DNA from: Bacteroidales bacterium
GTDB lineage: Bacteria; Bacteroidota; Bacteroidia; Bacteroidales; UBA12077
Direction: 5' to 3'
NCBI GenBank assembly: GCA_030637515.1
Contig: DAOWGM010000161.1
Location: 1 to 46,054, forward strand
Length of the DNA: 46,054 bases
The notes beneath the pieces were generated by a model. The model had not been told where the DNA came from and did not search any database. It saw nothing but the letters and a program-made list of their open reading frames with translations. Of the stretch, positions 1-8,851 are shown one piece after another; position 1 is the first letter of the stretch, and each line of letters begins with the position of its first letter. Both the position numbers and the translations under genes were made by a program.

Positions 1-112
1 TCCATATGAGCAAAAAACTGTGAATAACAAATCTATACCATTAAATAATTTTGAAAATACCCTCAGCGTGTGCCCAAATTGATACTTTGCAATACTAATT
101 AAGCAATTAACT

Positions 113-1306
113 ATGAGTTATTCAACAACAATTTATACAACATCCGGATTTCCCTATGGTGGTGCACCTGAAAGTTTTGTTCGTTCAATGGCGCTTGGTT
201 TAAAAAAGAATAATGTTAAGGTTATTATACGGAAGATTCGAGGGGACAAGTATGAAAATAAATTTAATGATACTGGCGTAAAAGATGAATTTGTTTTTTT
301 AAAAAGGCGTCCTAAATTAGAAATAATCAAGCTCATTGAGCTATTAGTTTTAATAATAATTTTTCCAATATCAGTATTTAAATCAAAATATAGAGATAAG
401 TCAAATCATATCATACTATTTGGATTAGAATATGCATATTTTATTATTCCTATTTTATTAGCAGCTAAATTGACTGGACAGAAGGTTTTTAGAATAATAA
501 CAGATGATTACCCTATAAGTACAATAAAGCCGCAATGGTGGAAGTTCCTTAAGCAAATATCATATAAGATACAGTATAAATATATTGATAGAAAATTAGA
601 TGGCGTAGTCTGTTTGAGCTATTATTTATATAATAAGTGTTTACAAAATAACGTAAGTAAAAAACGATTATTAATAATCCCTCATTTTATTAATCCTGAA
701 AACTTTAAAACATCTGACACACCAAGACGTGGTGATGTTTCTGATGTTATTAGAATTGGATATGCTGGAGCTTTAATTGATGCAAATGGCATTATTGATC
801 TTTTTGAAGCATTTATAATAGTTGCTTCAAAATATCACAATATTGAGTTATTAGTAGCAGGAGATTTATCAAATACATCGGAAGAAACTAAGAATCATAT
901 TAATAATTTAAAAAACAAATTTGCCGAAAAAGCAATATTCCCTGGTATGGTTGACTCAAAAAAAGTTCCCGTACTATTACAAACATGTGATATTTTAGTT
1001 AATCCAAGAAAATCAAGCCTTTTTGCAGAAGCAGGTTTCCCAACAAAAGTGGGAGAATATTTTGCCTGTAAACGTCCTGTTGTAGCAACAAGAGTTGGTG
1101 ATATTGGTTATTATTTTAATAAACAAAATGAATTATTATTAGCAGAGCCCGATAATCCAAGCTCAATTGCGGATTGTATTATGAATTTAATCCAATCTCC
1201 TGAAAAACGAGAATCACTTTCTAAAAAAGGCTATGAATGGATGATTTCAAATTTAGAATACCAGAAATCAGCACAAAAATTGATTTCTTTTATAGAAGAA
1301 CAATAA
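113..1306 (+). CDS. Glycosyltransferase family 4 (GT-B) protein
   Basis: Predicted cytoplasmic or membrane-associated retaining glycosyltransferase that adds a sugar to a lipid-linked glycan. The N-terminal half opens with a TSGFPYGG glycine-rich segment and has a hydrophobic stretch near residues 75-110, which suggests peripheral membrane contact. The C-terminal GT1/GT4 nucleotide-sugar domain starts near residue 215 with IRIGYAGALIDANG and continues through LLVAGD and NPRKSSLFAEAGFPTKVGEYFACKRPV, where GEYFA occupies the usual acceptor/phosphate-binding E position. Length (397 aa) is normal for GT4. It is the first complete gene of the polysaccharide locus, 129 bp upstream of rfbF. The start is the only ATG before the conserved N-terminal strand. 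Donor and acceptor cannot be told from the sequence. Confidence 0.85.
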   Translation: MSYSTTIYTTSGFPYGGAPESFVRSMALGLKKNNVKVIIRKIRGDKYENKFNDTGVKDEFVFLKRRPKLEIIKLIELLVLIIIFPISVFKSKYRDKSNHIILFGLEYAYFIIPILLAAKLTGQKVFRIITDDYPISTIKPQWWKFLKQISYKIQYKYIDRKLDGVVCLSYYLYNKCLQNNVSKKRLLIIPHFINPENFKTSDTPRRGDVSDVIRIGYAGALIDANGIIDLFEAFIIVASKYHNIELLVAGDLSNTSEETKNHINNLKNKFAEKAIFPGMVDSKKVPVLLQTCDILVNPRKSSLFAEAGFPTKVGEYFACKRPVVATRVGDIGYYFNKQNELLLAEPDNPSSIADCIMNLIQSPEKRESLSKKGYEWMISNLEYQKSAQKLISFIEEQ

Positions 1307-1435
1307 AAAGCTCAATGTTAGTTTATCAGTTCATTTTAGAACTTTCATTTAAAAAGAATGATGTTTTGCCCAAATTCAAATGATGGAAAAAACAATATAA
1401 AATAACTTGTGTATTAATGCTAAAAAATAAATAAA

Positions 1436-2212
1436 ATGAAAGTACTAATATTAGCAGGGGGGTTTGGTACCAGACTTAGCGAAGAAACCCAAAATATACC
1501 TAAACCAATGATAGAAGTAGGAGGTAAACCCATACTTTGGCATATCATGAAAATATATTCTCATTATGGATTTAATGAATTTGTAGTTTTATTAGGATAT
1601 AAAGGATACATAATTAAAGAATATTTTGCCAATTATTTTTTGCATCAAAGCGATGTGACAATTGACGTTAAAGAAAATAAAATAGAGGTTTTAAACACAT
1701 CTTCAGAACCTTGGAAGATATCACTCATAGATACGGGCTTAAATACAATGACAGGTGGCAGGGTTAAAAGGGTTGAAGAATTCATTAAAGGCGAACGATT
1801 TATGCTAACATATGGCGATGGAGTTGCCGATGTTGACATAAAAGCATTATTAAAAACGCATGAAGAGCATGGTAAAGCTATTACAATGACCGCAGTGCAG
1901 CCAGAAGGACGATTTGGGTCGCTTAAATTTACAGGCGATCAACAAATAGCCTCATTCCAAGAAAAACCTAAAGGAGATGGTACATGGATAAATGGTGGAT
2001 TTTTTGTTTGTGAGCCCCGTGTTTTTGAATACATTAATGAGGGTGACAATACAATTTTTGAACGAACTCCTCTGGAAAATCTTGCAAAAGATGGAGAACT
2101 TTATTCATATAAACATTTTGGTTTTTGGAGACCAATGGATACCTTAAGAGATAATAAAATCTTAAATGATTTATGGAATAACAACGAAGCTTCATGGAAA
2201 TTATGGAAATAG
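1436..2212 (+). CDS. rfbF: Glucose-1-phosphate cytidylyltransferase
   Basis: Makes CDP-glucose from glucose 1-phosphate and CTP, the entry step to CDP-linked 6-deoxyhexoses. The nucleotidyltransferase signature LAGGFGTRLSEET lies at residues 6-18, followed by KPMIEVGGKPILWHIMK. Later segments YGDGVADVD (metal-binding Asp) and NGGFFVCEP match the RfbF family. The 258-aa length is typical (about 257). The 3' end overlaps the start of the downstream CDP-glucose dehydratase by 19 bp, so the two are almost certainly cotranscribed and possibly translationally coupled. No Shine-Dalgarno sequence precedes the start, as is usual in Bacteroidota. Confidence 0.95.
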   Translation: MKVLILAGGFGTRLSEETQNIPKPMIEVGGKPILWHIMKIYSHYGFNEFVVLLGYKGYIIKEYFANYFLHQSDVTIDVKENKIEVLNTSSEPWKISLIDTGLNTMTGGRVKRVEEFIKGERFMLTYGDGVADVDIKALLKTHEEHGKAITMTAVQPEGRFGSLKFTGDQQIASFQEKPKGDGTWINGGFFVCEPRVFEYINEGDNTIFERTPLENLAKDGELYSYKHFGFWRPMDTLRDNKILNDLWNNNEASWKLWK

Positions 2213-3294
2213 AAAAATTATTTGGTGGTATTTATAAAAACAAAGTTTGTCTAATTACAGGTCATACAGGATTCAAAGGTTCATGGTTAGCCCGTTGGTT
2301 AACAAAAATGGGAGCAATTGTAATAGGATATTCTCTAAAACCTGATAATGAGCCCAACCATTTTGAATTGTTAAATGAAAATTATACATCCATCACTGGC
2401 AATATCAAAGATTTAGCTAATCTGAATAAAATATTTAATAAATATAAACCTGAAATTGTATTTCATCTTGCCGCACAAGCTCTAGTGCGCTATTCCTATG
2501 AAAATCCCATTGAAACATTCCAAACAAATGTTTTGGGTACAATGAATATTTATGAAGCTACAAGAAATAGCAATTCAGTAAAAGCAATAGTAAATATTAC
2601 AAGCGATAAATGTTATGAAAATAAAGAATGGATTTGGGGTTATCGCGAAAATGATCCAATGGGTGGTCATGATCCATATAGTGCGTCAAAGGGCTGTTCA
2701 GAATTATTAACAGCAAGCTATCAGAAATCATTTTTCAATACTGACAATATATTATTAGCAAGTGCAAGGGCGGGCAATGTTATTGGTGGCGGAGACTGGG
2801 CTATTGATAGACTTGTACCTGATATGGTTAAAGCCGCAAGTAATAATAATGAAGTTTTTATTAGAAGCCCTTATGCAACTCGACCCTGGCAACATGTGTT
2901 AGAACCATTAAGTGGCTATTTAAATTTAGGTTGGAAATTACTTAAGGGTGAGAAAACATTTGCTGATGGTTGGAATTTTGGTCCTGATCAGGATAATAAT
3001 ATTTCTGTTTTAGATCTTACTAAAAACTCCAAAGTACTTTGGAATAAAATTAATTACACGGTTGATAAAAATCTTGCTAATCATCATGAAGCAAATCTCT
3101 TAATGCTAGATTGTTCCAAAGCAAATAAAATTTTAAAGTGGAAGCCCGTGTGGGATATTAAGCAAACACTGGAAAAAACCATTGGTTGGTATAAGTCGTT
3201 TTATCAAAATAGTATTATAAATACTGATAATGATTTGCAAGAATATATTCAATCTGCCAAAGATAAATCTCTTTTATGGACAGGGTCAATTTAA
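2194..3294 (+). CDS. rfbG: CDP-glucose 4,6-dehydratase
   Basis: NAD-dependent short-chain dehydrogenase/reductase of the extended class. It converts CDP-D-glucose to CDP-4-keto-6-deoxy-D-glucose. Visible motifs: cofactor loop TGHTGFKGSW near residue 22, HLAAQALVRYSY, the TSDKCYEN segment, the active-site YSASK (Tyr-x3-Lys), and SARAGNVIGGGDWA, which is highly typical of RfbG. Length (366 aa) fits the family. ATGs at 2194 and 2203 are both possible starts; both lie inside the rfbF 3' end. It overlaps the next SDR gene by 19 bp. No rfbH (3-dehydrase) follows, so the pathway may stop at a 6-deoxyhexose rather than a 3,6-dideoxyhexose. Confidence 0.95.
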   Translation: MEIMEIEKLFGGIYKNKVCLITGHTGFKGSWLARWLTKMGAIVIGYSLKPDNEPNHFELLNENYTSITGNIKDLANLNKIFNKYKPEIVFHLAAQALVRYSYENPIETFQTNVLGTMNIYEATRNSNSVKAIVNITSDKCYENKEWIWGYRENDPMGGHDPYSASKGCSELLTASYQKSFFNTDNILLASARAGNVIGGGDWAIDRLVPDMVKAASNNNEVFIRSPYATRPWQHVLEPLSGYLNLGWKLLKGEKTFADGWNFGPDQDNNISVLDLTKNSKVLWNKINYTVDKNLANHHEANLLMLDCSKANKILKWKPVWDIKQTLEKTIGWYKSFYQNSIINTDNDLQEYIQSAKDKSLLWTGSI

Positions 3295-4181
3295 AAAATA
3301 AAAAAATACTCGTTACTGGGGGAAACGGTTATCTTGGGCGAATTCTGATAAAAAGCTTATTGCCATTTAGCTCTAAGATTTTTTCTGTGGATTTAAATCA
3401 TAATTCTTGCCAAAACAAGGTTGTTTGTTATGACGCTGATTTACTTGACAAAAAAAAACTTACAGAACTTATTCATGATATCCAACCTTCGGTTATTTAT
3501 CATTTAGCTGCCAACCTTAATAGAACAAGGGATTTTTCAATGGCCAAGGACATATTCGCTGTTAATTTAACAGGCACACTAAATTTACTTAATTCATTAA
3601 AGGAAGTACAATATGATAATCTTATTTTTACAAGTACAAGCGAAGTATATGGTGGTGCTAACATAAAAGTGCCATTTTCTGAGAACGATAATTTTGTGCC
3701 TGCCTCTCCATATTCTTTGTCAAAATATTGTGCAGAAATGAGTATCAAAACTTTCTCGGAAATAAATAACAGAAACTACACAATTCTTCGATTATTTAAT
3801 TTCTATGGAAAAGATATGTCTAAAAAGTTTTTTTTACCTCAATTAATCGAAAAATTGAAAAAAAATGAAGATTTTGACATGACTAATGGAGAACAAAAAC
3901 GTGATTATCTGCATATTGATGACATTATTAATGCATTATTGCTTTCATCTACAGCAAAGGCGTATAATGACGTTTTCAATGTTTGCAGTGGGGCTGGAAT
4001 TTCTCTAAGAGAATTAGCCGTTAATCTTAAAGATAACTTAAACAGTACTTCTAAAATTAATTTTGGTGCTATCCCATATAGAGAAAATGAAGTTTGGGAA
4101 ATGATTGGAAATAATGAAAAAATTTCAAATCTTGGATTTAATCAAAAACTGGCGTTTTTAGAAAACATTGATAATGAATAA
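3276..4181 (+). CDS. NAD-dependent epimerase/reductase, probably acting on CDP-4-keto-6-deoxyglucose
   Basis: Extended SDR protein with cofactor motif TGGNGYLG near residue 15, HLAANLNRTRD, the serine segment TSTSEVYGG, and catalytic YSLSK (Tyr-x3-Lys) around residue 147. RLFNFYG and QKRDYLHIDDI are typical of the sugar epimerase/reductase group. It sits between and overlaps rfbG and a glycosyltransferase gene. By position it is therefore the best candidate for the 4-ketoreductase or epimerase that finishes the CDP-sugar, comparable to the RfbJ/Tyv families. Substrate and product stereochemistry are inference. At 301 aa it is of normal length. Confidence 0.8.
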   Translation: MDRVNLKNKKILVTGGNGYLGRILIKSLLPFSSKIFSVDLNHNSCQNKVVCYDADLLDKKKLTELIHDIQPSVIYHLAANLNRTRDFSMAKDIFAVNLTGTLNLLNSLKEVQYDNLIFTSTSEVYGGANIKVPFSENDNFVPASPYSLSKYCAEMSIKTFSEINNRNYTILRLFNFYGKDMSKKFFLPQLIEKLKKNEDFDMTNGEQKRDYLHIDDIINALLLSSTAKAYNDVFNVCSGAGISLRELAVNLKDNLNSTSKINFGAIPYRENEVWEMIGNNEKISNLGFNQKLAFLENIDNE

Positions 4182-5373
4182 ACAAAATGTAGATGTTATC
4201 ACGATAAGACAACATTTCCCTTCTCGCTTTGCTCCAACAAGTTCTTTTTGGGTTTATGAACAAGTTCGCGATCTAATAGTTAAAGGCATTACTTTTAAAG
4301 TAATCTCTCCTCAACCATTTATTCCATCTTTTTTACGTTCAAAATCTAAGTATCCAACAAAATTGCCAATATACGATAACTTTAATGGGGTTGATGTTAT
4401 TAGACCAACTCATTTTCGAATTCCAAACTACAAACTATATCAAATTACAAACTGGTCATTAAGGAGGGTTGTTAAAATATCTGCACAAAAGACAAAAGCT
4501 AAACTAATTCACGCTCATTTTGGTAATGATGGAGTAGCTTCTTTATTACTAAAAAAACACTTAAGCATCCCTTTAATTACATCTTTCTATGGCTATGACT
4601 TAAGTGATCAAATAGATGTTTTAAATGCTTTTTATAAAAAACTCAGCAAAGAAGGTGATTTGTTTTTAGCATTATCAGAAGATATGAAGCAAGATCTTAT
4701 CAGCTTAGGTTTTAAAAAAGATAAAATAAAAATTCACCACCTTGGTGTCAATATTGAAGAGCTAAATAATTACTCCCAAAAACAAAAAACAACTAATATA
4801 TTTAAATTTTTAGTTGTTGCTCGATTTAGCGAGAGAAAAGGAATTCATGATACAATAATTGCATTTGATAAAGTTGTCAAAAGAAAACAAAATGTGGAAT
4901 TAAGAATTGTGGGTAATGGTTCTTACAAATCCACACTTGTAAAACTAGTTGAAGATTTAAATATAACAGATAAAGTTAAATTTATAGATAATTCAGTAAC
5001 TAACAATCCTCGAGAAACTGTATTACAAGAAATGGCTAATTGCGATATCTTTCTTTTAAATAGCTACATAACAAAAACTGGTTCTAAAGAAGGAACTCCT
5101 ATTGTTTTAATGGAAGCTCAAGGAATGGGCAAGCCTTGCATTGCAACACACCATGCTGGAATACCTGAGATTGTAATTAATGGTATTACAGGCGTTACAG
5201 TCAAAGAGCGTGATGTTGTAGAAATTTCAAAAGCTATGTTAAAAATGATGAATAATCCTGAATTGGCTTCTAAATATGGATTAAACGGAAAAAAACATAT
5301 CGCCCAAGAATTTAATAATATTATTCAGCAGAATCGATTATTTAATATTTATCAAAATTACCTGCTTAAGTAA
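4174..5373 (+). CDS. Glycosyltransferase family 4 protein (WcaL/AmsK-like)
   Basis: Predicted GT-B enzyme for assembly of the repeat unit. The N-terminal domain has LIHAHFGNDGVASLLL and ITSFYGYDLSD, resembling colanic-acid type WcaL enzymes. The C-terminal donor domain has FLVVARFSERKGI, LRIVGNGSYKSTL and the EX7E motif in KEGTPIVLMEAQGMGKP. Reading upstream to 4168 would require a TTG; the ATG at 4174 is the better start and gives about 399 aa with an 8-bp overlap with the preceding SDR gene. That overlap supports cotranscription with the CDP-sugar genes and suggests, by inference only, that this enzyme may transfer the CDP-activated deoxyhexose. Confidence 0.88.
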   Translation: MNKQNVDVITIRQHFPSRFAPTSSFWVYEQVRDLIVKGITFKVISPQPFIPSFLRSKSKYPTKLPIYDNFNGVDVIRPTHFRIPNYKLYQITNWSLRRVVKISAQKTKAKLIHAHFGNDGVASLLLKKHLSIPLITSFYGYDLSDQIDVLNAFYKKLSKEGDLFLALSEDMKQDLISLGFKKDKIKIHHLGVNIEELNNYSQKQKTTNIFKFLVVARFSERKGIHDTIIAFDKVVKRKQNVELRIVGNGSYKSTLVKLVEDLNITDKVKFIDNSVTNNPRETVLQEMANCDIFLLNSYITKTGSKEGTPIVLMEAQGMGKPCIATHHAGIPEIVINGITGVTVKERDVVEISKAMLKMMNNPELASKYGLNGKKHIAQEFNNIIQQNRLFNIYQNYLLK

Positions 5374-5380
5374 CTTTTAT

Positions 5381-5396
5381 TATACAATATTGTATA
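5381..5396. repeat. 16-bp perfect palindrome between glycosyltransferase and FemAB-like genes
   Basis: TATACAATATTGTATA is an exact palindrome 8 bp after the stop of the upstream gene, in an 87-bp gap that is the widest break in this stretch of the operon. It could be a weak hairpin, an operator or chance in AT-rich DNA. No U-tract follows, so it is not called a terminator. Confidence 0.4.
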
Positions 5397-5460
5397 GTAA
5401 TTCTATTGTATCATCTAAACTAAATAGTAAATTTTTAAAGTACACATCTGATCACAGTTA

Positions 5461-6468
5461 ATGAAAATAATTAATAATTTACATGAAAAAGTTGAATTAA
5501 ATTGGGAACAATTTGTATTTAAACATTCAAATGGTACGTTTTTTCAATCTCCATTCTATTATAAAATACTAAATGGAGTACGTAAACAAAGCATTATTGT
5601 ATTTGCAGCCTTAGATAATAATGAGTTATGTGGAATAATGCTATGTTCAATTCAAAAAGAACATCTTGGTATTCTGGGCGTTTTTTCGTCTCGCTCAATT
5701 ATTATCGGTGGCCCCATTGTATTAAATAATAACCCAATAATTATAGAAGCACTTTTAAATTCTTATAACAGCAAAATTGAAAAGAAAGTAATTTATTCGC
5801 AATTTAGAAACCTACGGTTATTTTCCGATGAAGAAAAGGCTATTTTCGAAAAATACGGATATAACTATGAGGCTCATTTAGACATCCTTCACAATTTAAA
5901 AATCCCGATCGAAGAACAATGGAGAGGAATCCATAAGGGTAGACGAAAAAATATTAGACGAGCTGAAAATGCAGGATTAATATTTAGAGAAATACAAAGT
6001 GACTCTGAATTCGAAAAGGCTTACGAATTAGTAAAAAAGACATATAAACGGGTAAAATTACCAATGCCGGATAAATCTCTATTCGTAGAAAGTTATAAGC
6101 ATTTAAAGATTAGTAGATTATTTAAAATATTCATAGCTGAATATGAAAGTAAAATAATTGCAACAAGAATGGCATTGTGTTATAATGGATTAATTTATGA
6201 TTGGTTTGCCGGTGCAGATAATGGGCATTTAGATAAATATCCCAACGATTTCTTGCCATGGAAAGTAATAGAATGGGGAAGTCTTAATGGATATAAAACA
6301 TTTGATTTTGGCGGAGCGGGGAAGCCGGGAGTTCCTTACGGAGTGCGGGATCACAAATTAAAATTTGGTGGAGAACTTGTTGAGCACGGTAGATTTGAGA
6401 AAGTTCATAATAAATTATTATTTCAAATTGGTAAAATAGGAATGCAACTATATAAAAGAATAAAATAA
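5461..6468 (+). CDS. FemAB/GNAT-fold aminoacyl- or acyltransferase-like protein
   Basis: Belongs to the FemAB-like (Acetyltransf_6/BioF2-like) branch of the GNAT superfamily, which transfers amino acids or acyl groups to amino sugars or peptides. Family landmarks: GTFFQSPFYYKIL near residue 25, the basic helix KGRRKNIRRAENAGL near residue 160, then the second GNAT domain with KIFIAEYESKIIATRMAL, YDWFAGADNG and FDFGGAGKPGVPYGVRDHKLKFGG. Length 335 aa is usual for the group. The stop directly abuts the ATG of the acyltransferase gene, so they are cotranscribed. In a polysaccharide locus the likely role is decorating an amino sugar. The donor, aminoacyl-tRNA or acyl-CoA, is not determinable. Confidence 0.8.
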   Translation: MKIINNLHEKVELNWEQFVFKHSNGTFFQSPFYYKILNGVRKQSIIVFAALDNNELCGIMLCSIQKEHLGILGVFSSRSIIIGGPIVLNNNPIIIEALLNSYNSKIEKKVIYSQFRNLRLFSDEEKAIFEKYGYNYEAHLDILHNLKIPIEEQWRGIHKGRRKNIRRAENAGLIFREIQSDSEFEKAYELVKKTYKRVKLPMPDKSLFVESYKHLKISRLFKIFIAEYESKIIATRMALCYNGLIYDWFAGADNGHLDKYPNDFLPWKVIEWGSLNGYKTFDFGGAGKPGVPYGVRDHKLKFGGELVEHGRFEKVHNKLLFQIGKIGMQLYKRIK

Positions 6469-6948
6469 ATGGTTTATTCAAACAAGTCTAGCTATAAGCA
6501 AGTAGGGTTTCTTAATAAATTAAAAGTGAAAATGGGAAAACGTCTTGCAAAAAACTTCCCACTCAATTCTGTAAGAATATGGGGGCTAAAACTATGTGAT
6601 TTTAAAATTCAAAAGAACGTATATATTGGCGAAGAATTAATTATTGCCAGTATTATTTCTGAGAAATCATGTCAATTAGAAATAGAAAATCGAGTCGCAA
6701 TTGGTCCAAGAGTAACCTTAATATTATCTTCTGATGCAAATTGGTCTCACTTAATGAAAAAAATTCCTCCCATAAAAGGAAAAATTATACTTGAACATGA
6801 TTGCTGGATAGGTGCAGGTTCTATTATTCTTCCTAATATAAAAATTGGACACAATTCAATTGTTGCAGCTGGAGCGGTAGTTACTAAAGATGTTTTACCT
6901 AATACTGTTGTTGCAGGGGTTCCTGCTAAAAAAATAAAGGATATTTAG
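6469..6948 (+). CDS. Left-handed beta-helix (hexapeptide) O- or N-acyltransferase
   Basis: A 159-aa protein of the LbH hexapeptide acyltransferase family, normally trimeric and acetyl-CoA dependent. Hexapeptide-type repeats run from residue 45 to the end, with the late turns DCWIGAGSIILPNIKIGHNSIVAAGAVVTKDVLPNTVVAGVPAKKI, which is diagnostic (quoted in parts: DCWIGAGS, VAAGAVVTKDV, VAGVPAKKI). The putative catalytic His lies in WSHLMKK near residue 103. The ATG starts on the base after the preceding stop and the next gene begins 5 bp later, so it is inside the operon. It probably acetylates a sugar of the repeat unit. The acceptor is unknown. Confidence 0.87.
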   Translation: MVYSNKSSYKQVGFLNKLKVKMGKRLAKNFPLNSVRIWGLKLCDFKIQKNVYIGEELIIASIISEKSCQLEIENRVAIGPRVTLILSSDANWSHLMKKIPPIKGKIILEHDCWIGAGSIILPNIKIGHNSIVAAGAVVTKDVLPNTVVAGVPAKKIKDI

Positions 6949-6953
6949 TACTT

Positions 6954-8036
6954 ATGAAAATTGTATTTGGTTTGGGGCATCCTGCCCATTTTCATCTATA
7001 TAAAAATGTGATTTCTAAATTGTTGATCTCACACAATATTTTTATTATAATAAGTAATAAAGATGTTTTAAAATTACTATTAGATAGTAGTGGTTTTAAA
7101 TACTATGTTATTGCTGATTCAAAACTCAATGAAAGTCTAAGTGCTAAAATTCTAAAACTTATTCGTTCTACTCAAAAATTATATCGTCTCGTCAAAGAAT
7201 TTAATCCAGATCTTTATGTTAGCTGTCTTTCTCAATTGGTATGGGTTGCGAAACTTCTTCGGAAAAAAAGTCTGTTTACAGCTGAAGACGATATTCATTA
7301 TACCTTATTACAAGGATTAATAACCTACCCCTTTGTATCAACCATTCTAACTCCCTCGGTAGTAAACACTAAGCCATTTCATTATAAGCGTATAGGTTAT
7401 TCAGGTTATCATAAACTTGCATATCTACACCCGAATCAATTTAAACCTCAATTAGATATTAAGAACAAATATATTAAAGCTGAAAGATACTTTCTTATTC
7501 GTACTGTTAACCAAAATGCTTATCATGATTTAAATGCAAAGGGATTAGAACCTGGCATTCTTATAGAGATTATTAAATTACTCGAAAAGATAGGTGAAGT
7601 CTACATAACAAGTGAAAAGCCTTTACCCCCTGAATTTGATAAATATCGCTTGCAAATTGATCCTAAAGATATTCATCATTTACTCTTTTATGCAGATCTA
7701 TTTATCGCTGATAGCCAAAGTATGTCAGTTGAAGCAGCCATGCTTGGCACACCCTCAATTCGTTATAATAATTTTGCAGGTAGAATAAGCGTCATTAACG
7801 AATTAGAAAAGAAATATGAATTGACGTATAGCCTTGATACGAGTGAAAAGAAAAAACTCTTACCACTAATAAAGGAAATCATCTCGACAAAAGATATTAA
7901 TTTTCAAGATAGAAGAAGGAAAATGCTTGCAGATAAGATAGATGTGACAGCTTTTATGCTTTGGTTTATTGAAAACTATCCTTCCAGTGTAAAAATAATG
8001 AAAAAAAACCCTAACTATCAATATAATTTTAAGTAG
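6954..8036 (+). CDS. DUF354 family protein, glycosyltransferase/2-epimerase-like
   Basis: Member of the DUF354 family, predicted GT-B fold and related to UDP-GlcNAc 2-epimerase and MurG-like proteins. The N-terminus FGLGHPAHFHLYKNVI matches the family GHPAH-x-H signature. The C-terminal half has IADSQSMSVEAAMLGTPSIRYNNFAGR, corresponding to the nucleotide-sugar binding region of 2-epimerases. About 360 aa, usual for the family. Its stop TAG overlaps the GTG start of the deacetylase gene. A paralogue follows at 8848. No function has been demonstrated that I can name; a glycosyltransferase role in this locus is inference. Confidence 0.75.
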   Translation: MKIVFGLGHPAHFHLYKNVISKLLISHNIFIIISNKDVLKLLLDSSGFKYYVIADSKLNESLSAKILKLIRSTQKLYRLVKEFNPDLYVSCLSQLVWVAKLLRKKSLFTAEDDIHYTLLQGLITYPFVSTILTPSVVNTKPFHYKRIGYSGYHKLAYLHPNQFKPQLDIKNKYIKAERYFLIRTVNQNAYHDLNAKGLEPGILIEIIKLLEKIGEVYITSEKPLPPEFDKYRLQIDPKDIHHLLFYADLFIADSQSMSVEAAMLGTPSIRYNNFAGRISVINELEKKYELTYSLDTSEKKKLLPLIKEIISTKDINFQDRRRKMLADKIDVTAFMLWFIENYPSSVKIMKKNPNYQYNFK

Positions 8037-8851
8037 TGGATTTTATTATAAAAACATATCATCGCTTACTTATAACTTTAATAAATCAAGGTTTTTCTTT
8101 TCAAACATTTCAAGAATTTTTGGAGAAGCCTGTTAATAAGTCAATCGTATTACGCCACGACGTAGATAAACTACCTGAAAATTCGTTACAATTTGCACAA
8201 ATACAGAATAAGCTTGGAATAAAGGGAAGCTATTATTTTAGGATTGTCCCAGAAAGTTTTAATCCAGAAATTATTAAACAGATTGCTGAGTTGGGGCATG
8301 AGATAGGTTTTCATTATGAAGATATTGAAATGGCGGTCAAATCAATGAAAAATGAAAAATTAATAATGAAGAATGAAGAAGAATTAGCTAATAAAGCAAT
8401 TAAATTATTTGAAAAGCATTTAGCAGAGTTACGTAAATATTATCCTGTTAAAACCATTTGCATGCATGGAAGTCCGCTTTCAAAATTCGATAATAAGCTC
8501 ATTTGGGAACATTATAATTACCGTGATTTTGGTATTATTGGAGAACCCTATTTTGATGTGGATTTTTCCAAAGTTCTTTATTTAACTGATACCGGAAGAA
8601 GATGGGATGGGGATCGCGTTTCTATTCGAGACAAAATCTCTCATAATGAACAATTAATAATTAATAATTATAAATTTAAATCTACTTCTTACATAATTCA
8701 GGCTGCCAAAGAAAATCAACTTCCAGACAAAATCATGTTTACTTTTCATCCTCAACGCTGGACAGATAAATCGATTCCTTGGATTAAGGAGCTTGTTTGG
8801 CAAAATATGAAGAATACTATTAAAAAGATCGTTATTAAAACCCGCAAATGA
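8036..8851 (+). CDS. NodB-like polysaccharide deacetylase-fold protein
   Basis: Carbohydrate esterase 4/NodB-like protein. Metal and catalytic residues are visible in VLRHDVDKLP (residues 37-46, HD-x-D) and in HEIGFHYED near residue 92. A further conserved His is in MHGSPLSKFD, and a late FTFHPQRW supplies the usual C-terminal histidine. No signal peptide is present, so it is probably cytoplasmic, unlike cell-wall deacetylases. The start is GTG at 8036, overlapping the upstream TAG by one base, and the 3' end overlaps the next ATG (ATGA). It likely removes an acetyl group from a precursor sugar or lipid-linked sugar. Two low-complexity AT-rich insertions (about 8342-8390 and 8641-8676) sit in frame. 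Confidence 0.75.
   Translation: MDFIIKTYHRLLITLINQGFSFQTFQEFLEKPVNKSIVLRHDVDKLPENSLQFAQIQNKLGIKGSYYFRIVPESFNPEIIKQIAELGHEIGFHYEDIEMAVKSMKNEKLIMKNEEELANKAIKLFEKHLAELRKYYPVKTICMHGSPLSKFDNKLIWEHYNYRDFGIIGEPYFDVDFSKVLYLTDTGRRWDGDRVSIRDKISHNEQLIINNYKFKSTSYIIQAAKENQLPDKIMFTFHPQRWTDKSIPWIKELVWQNMKNTIKKIVIKTRK

Noticed and set aside
2..82. Open frame from the window start ending in TGA, possible 3' end of an upstream gene (ending NTLSVCPN)
   Set aside because: Only 26 codons are visible and no family signature can be recognised; it could be the tail of another polysaccharide gene but cannot be supported.
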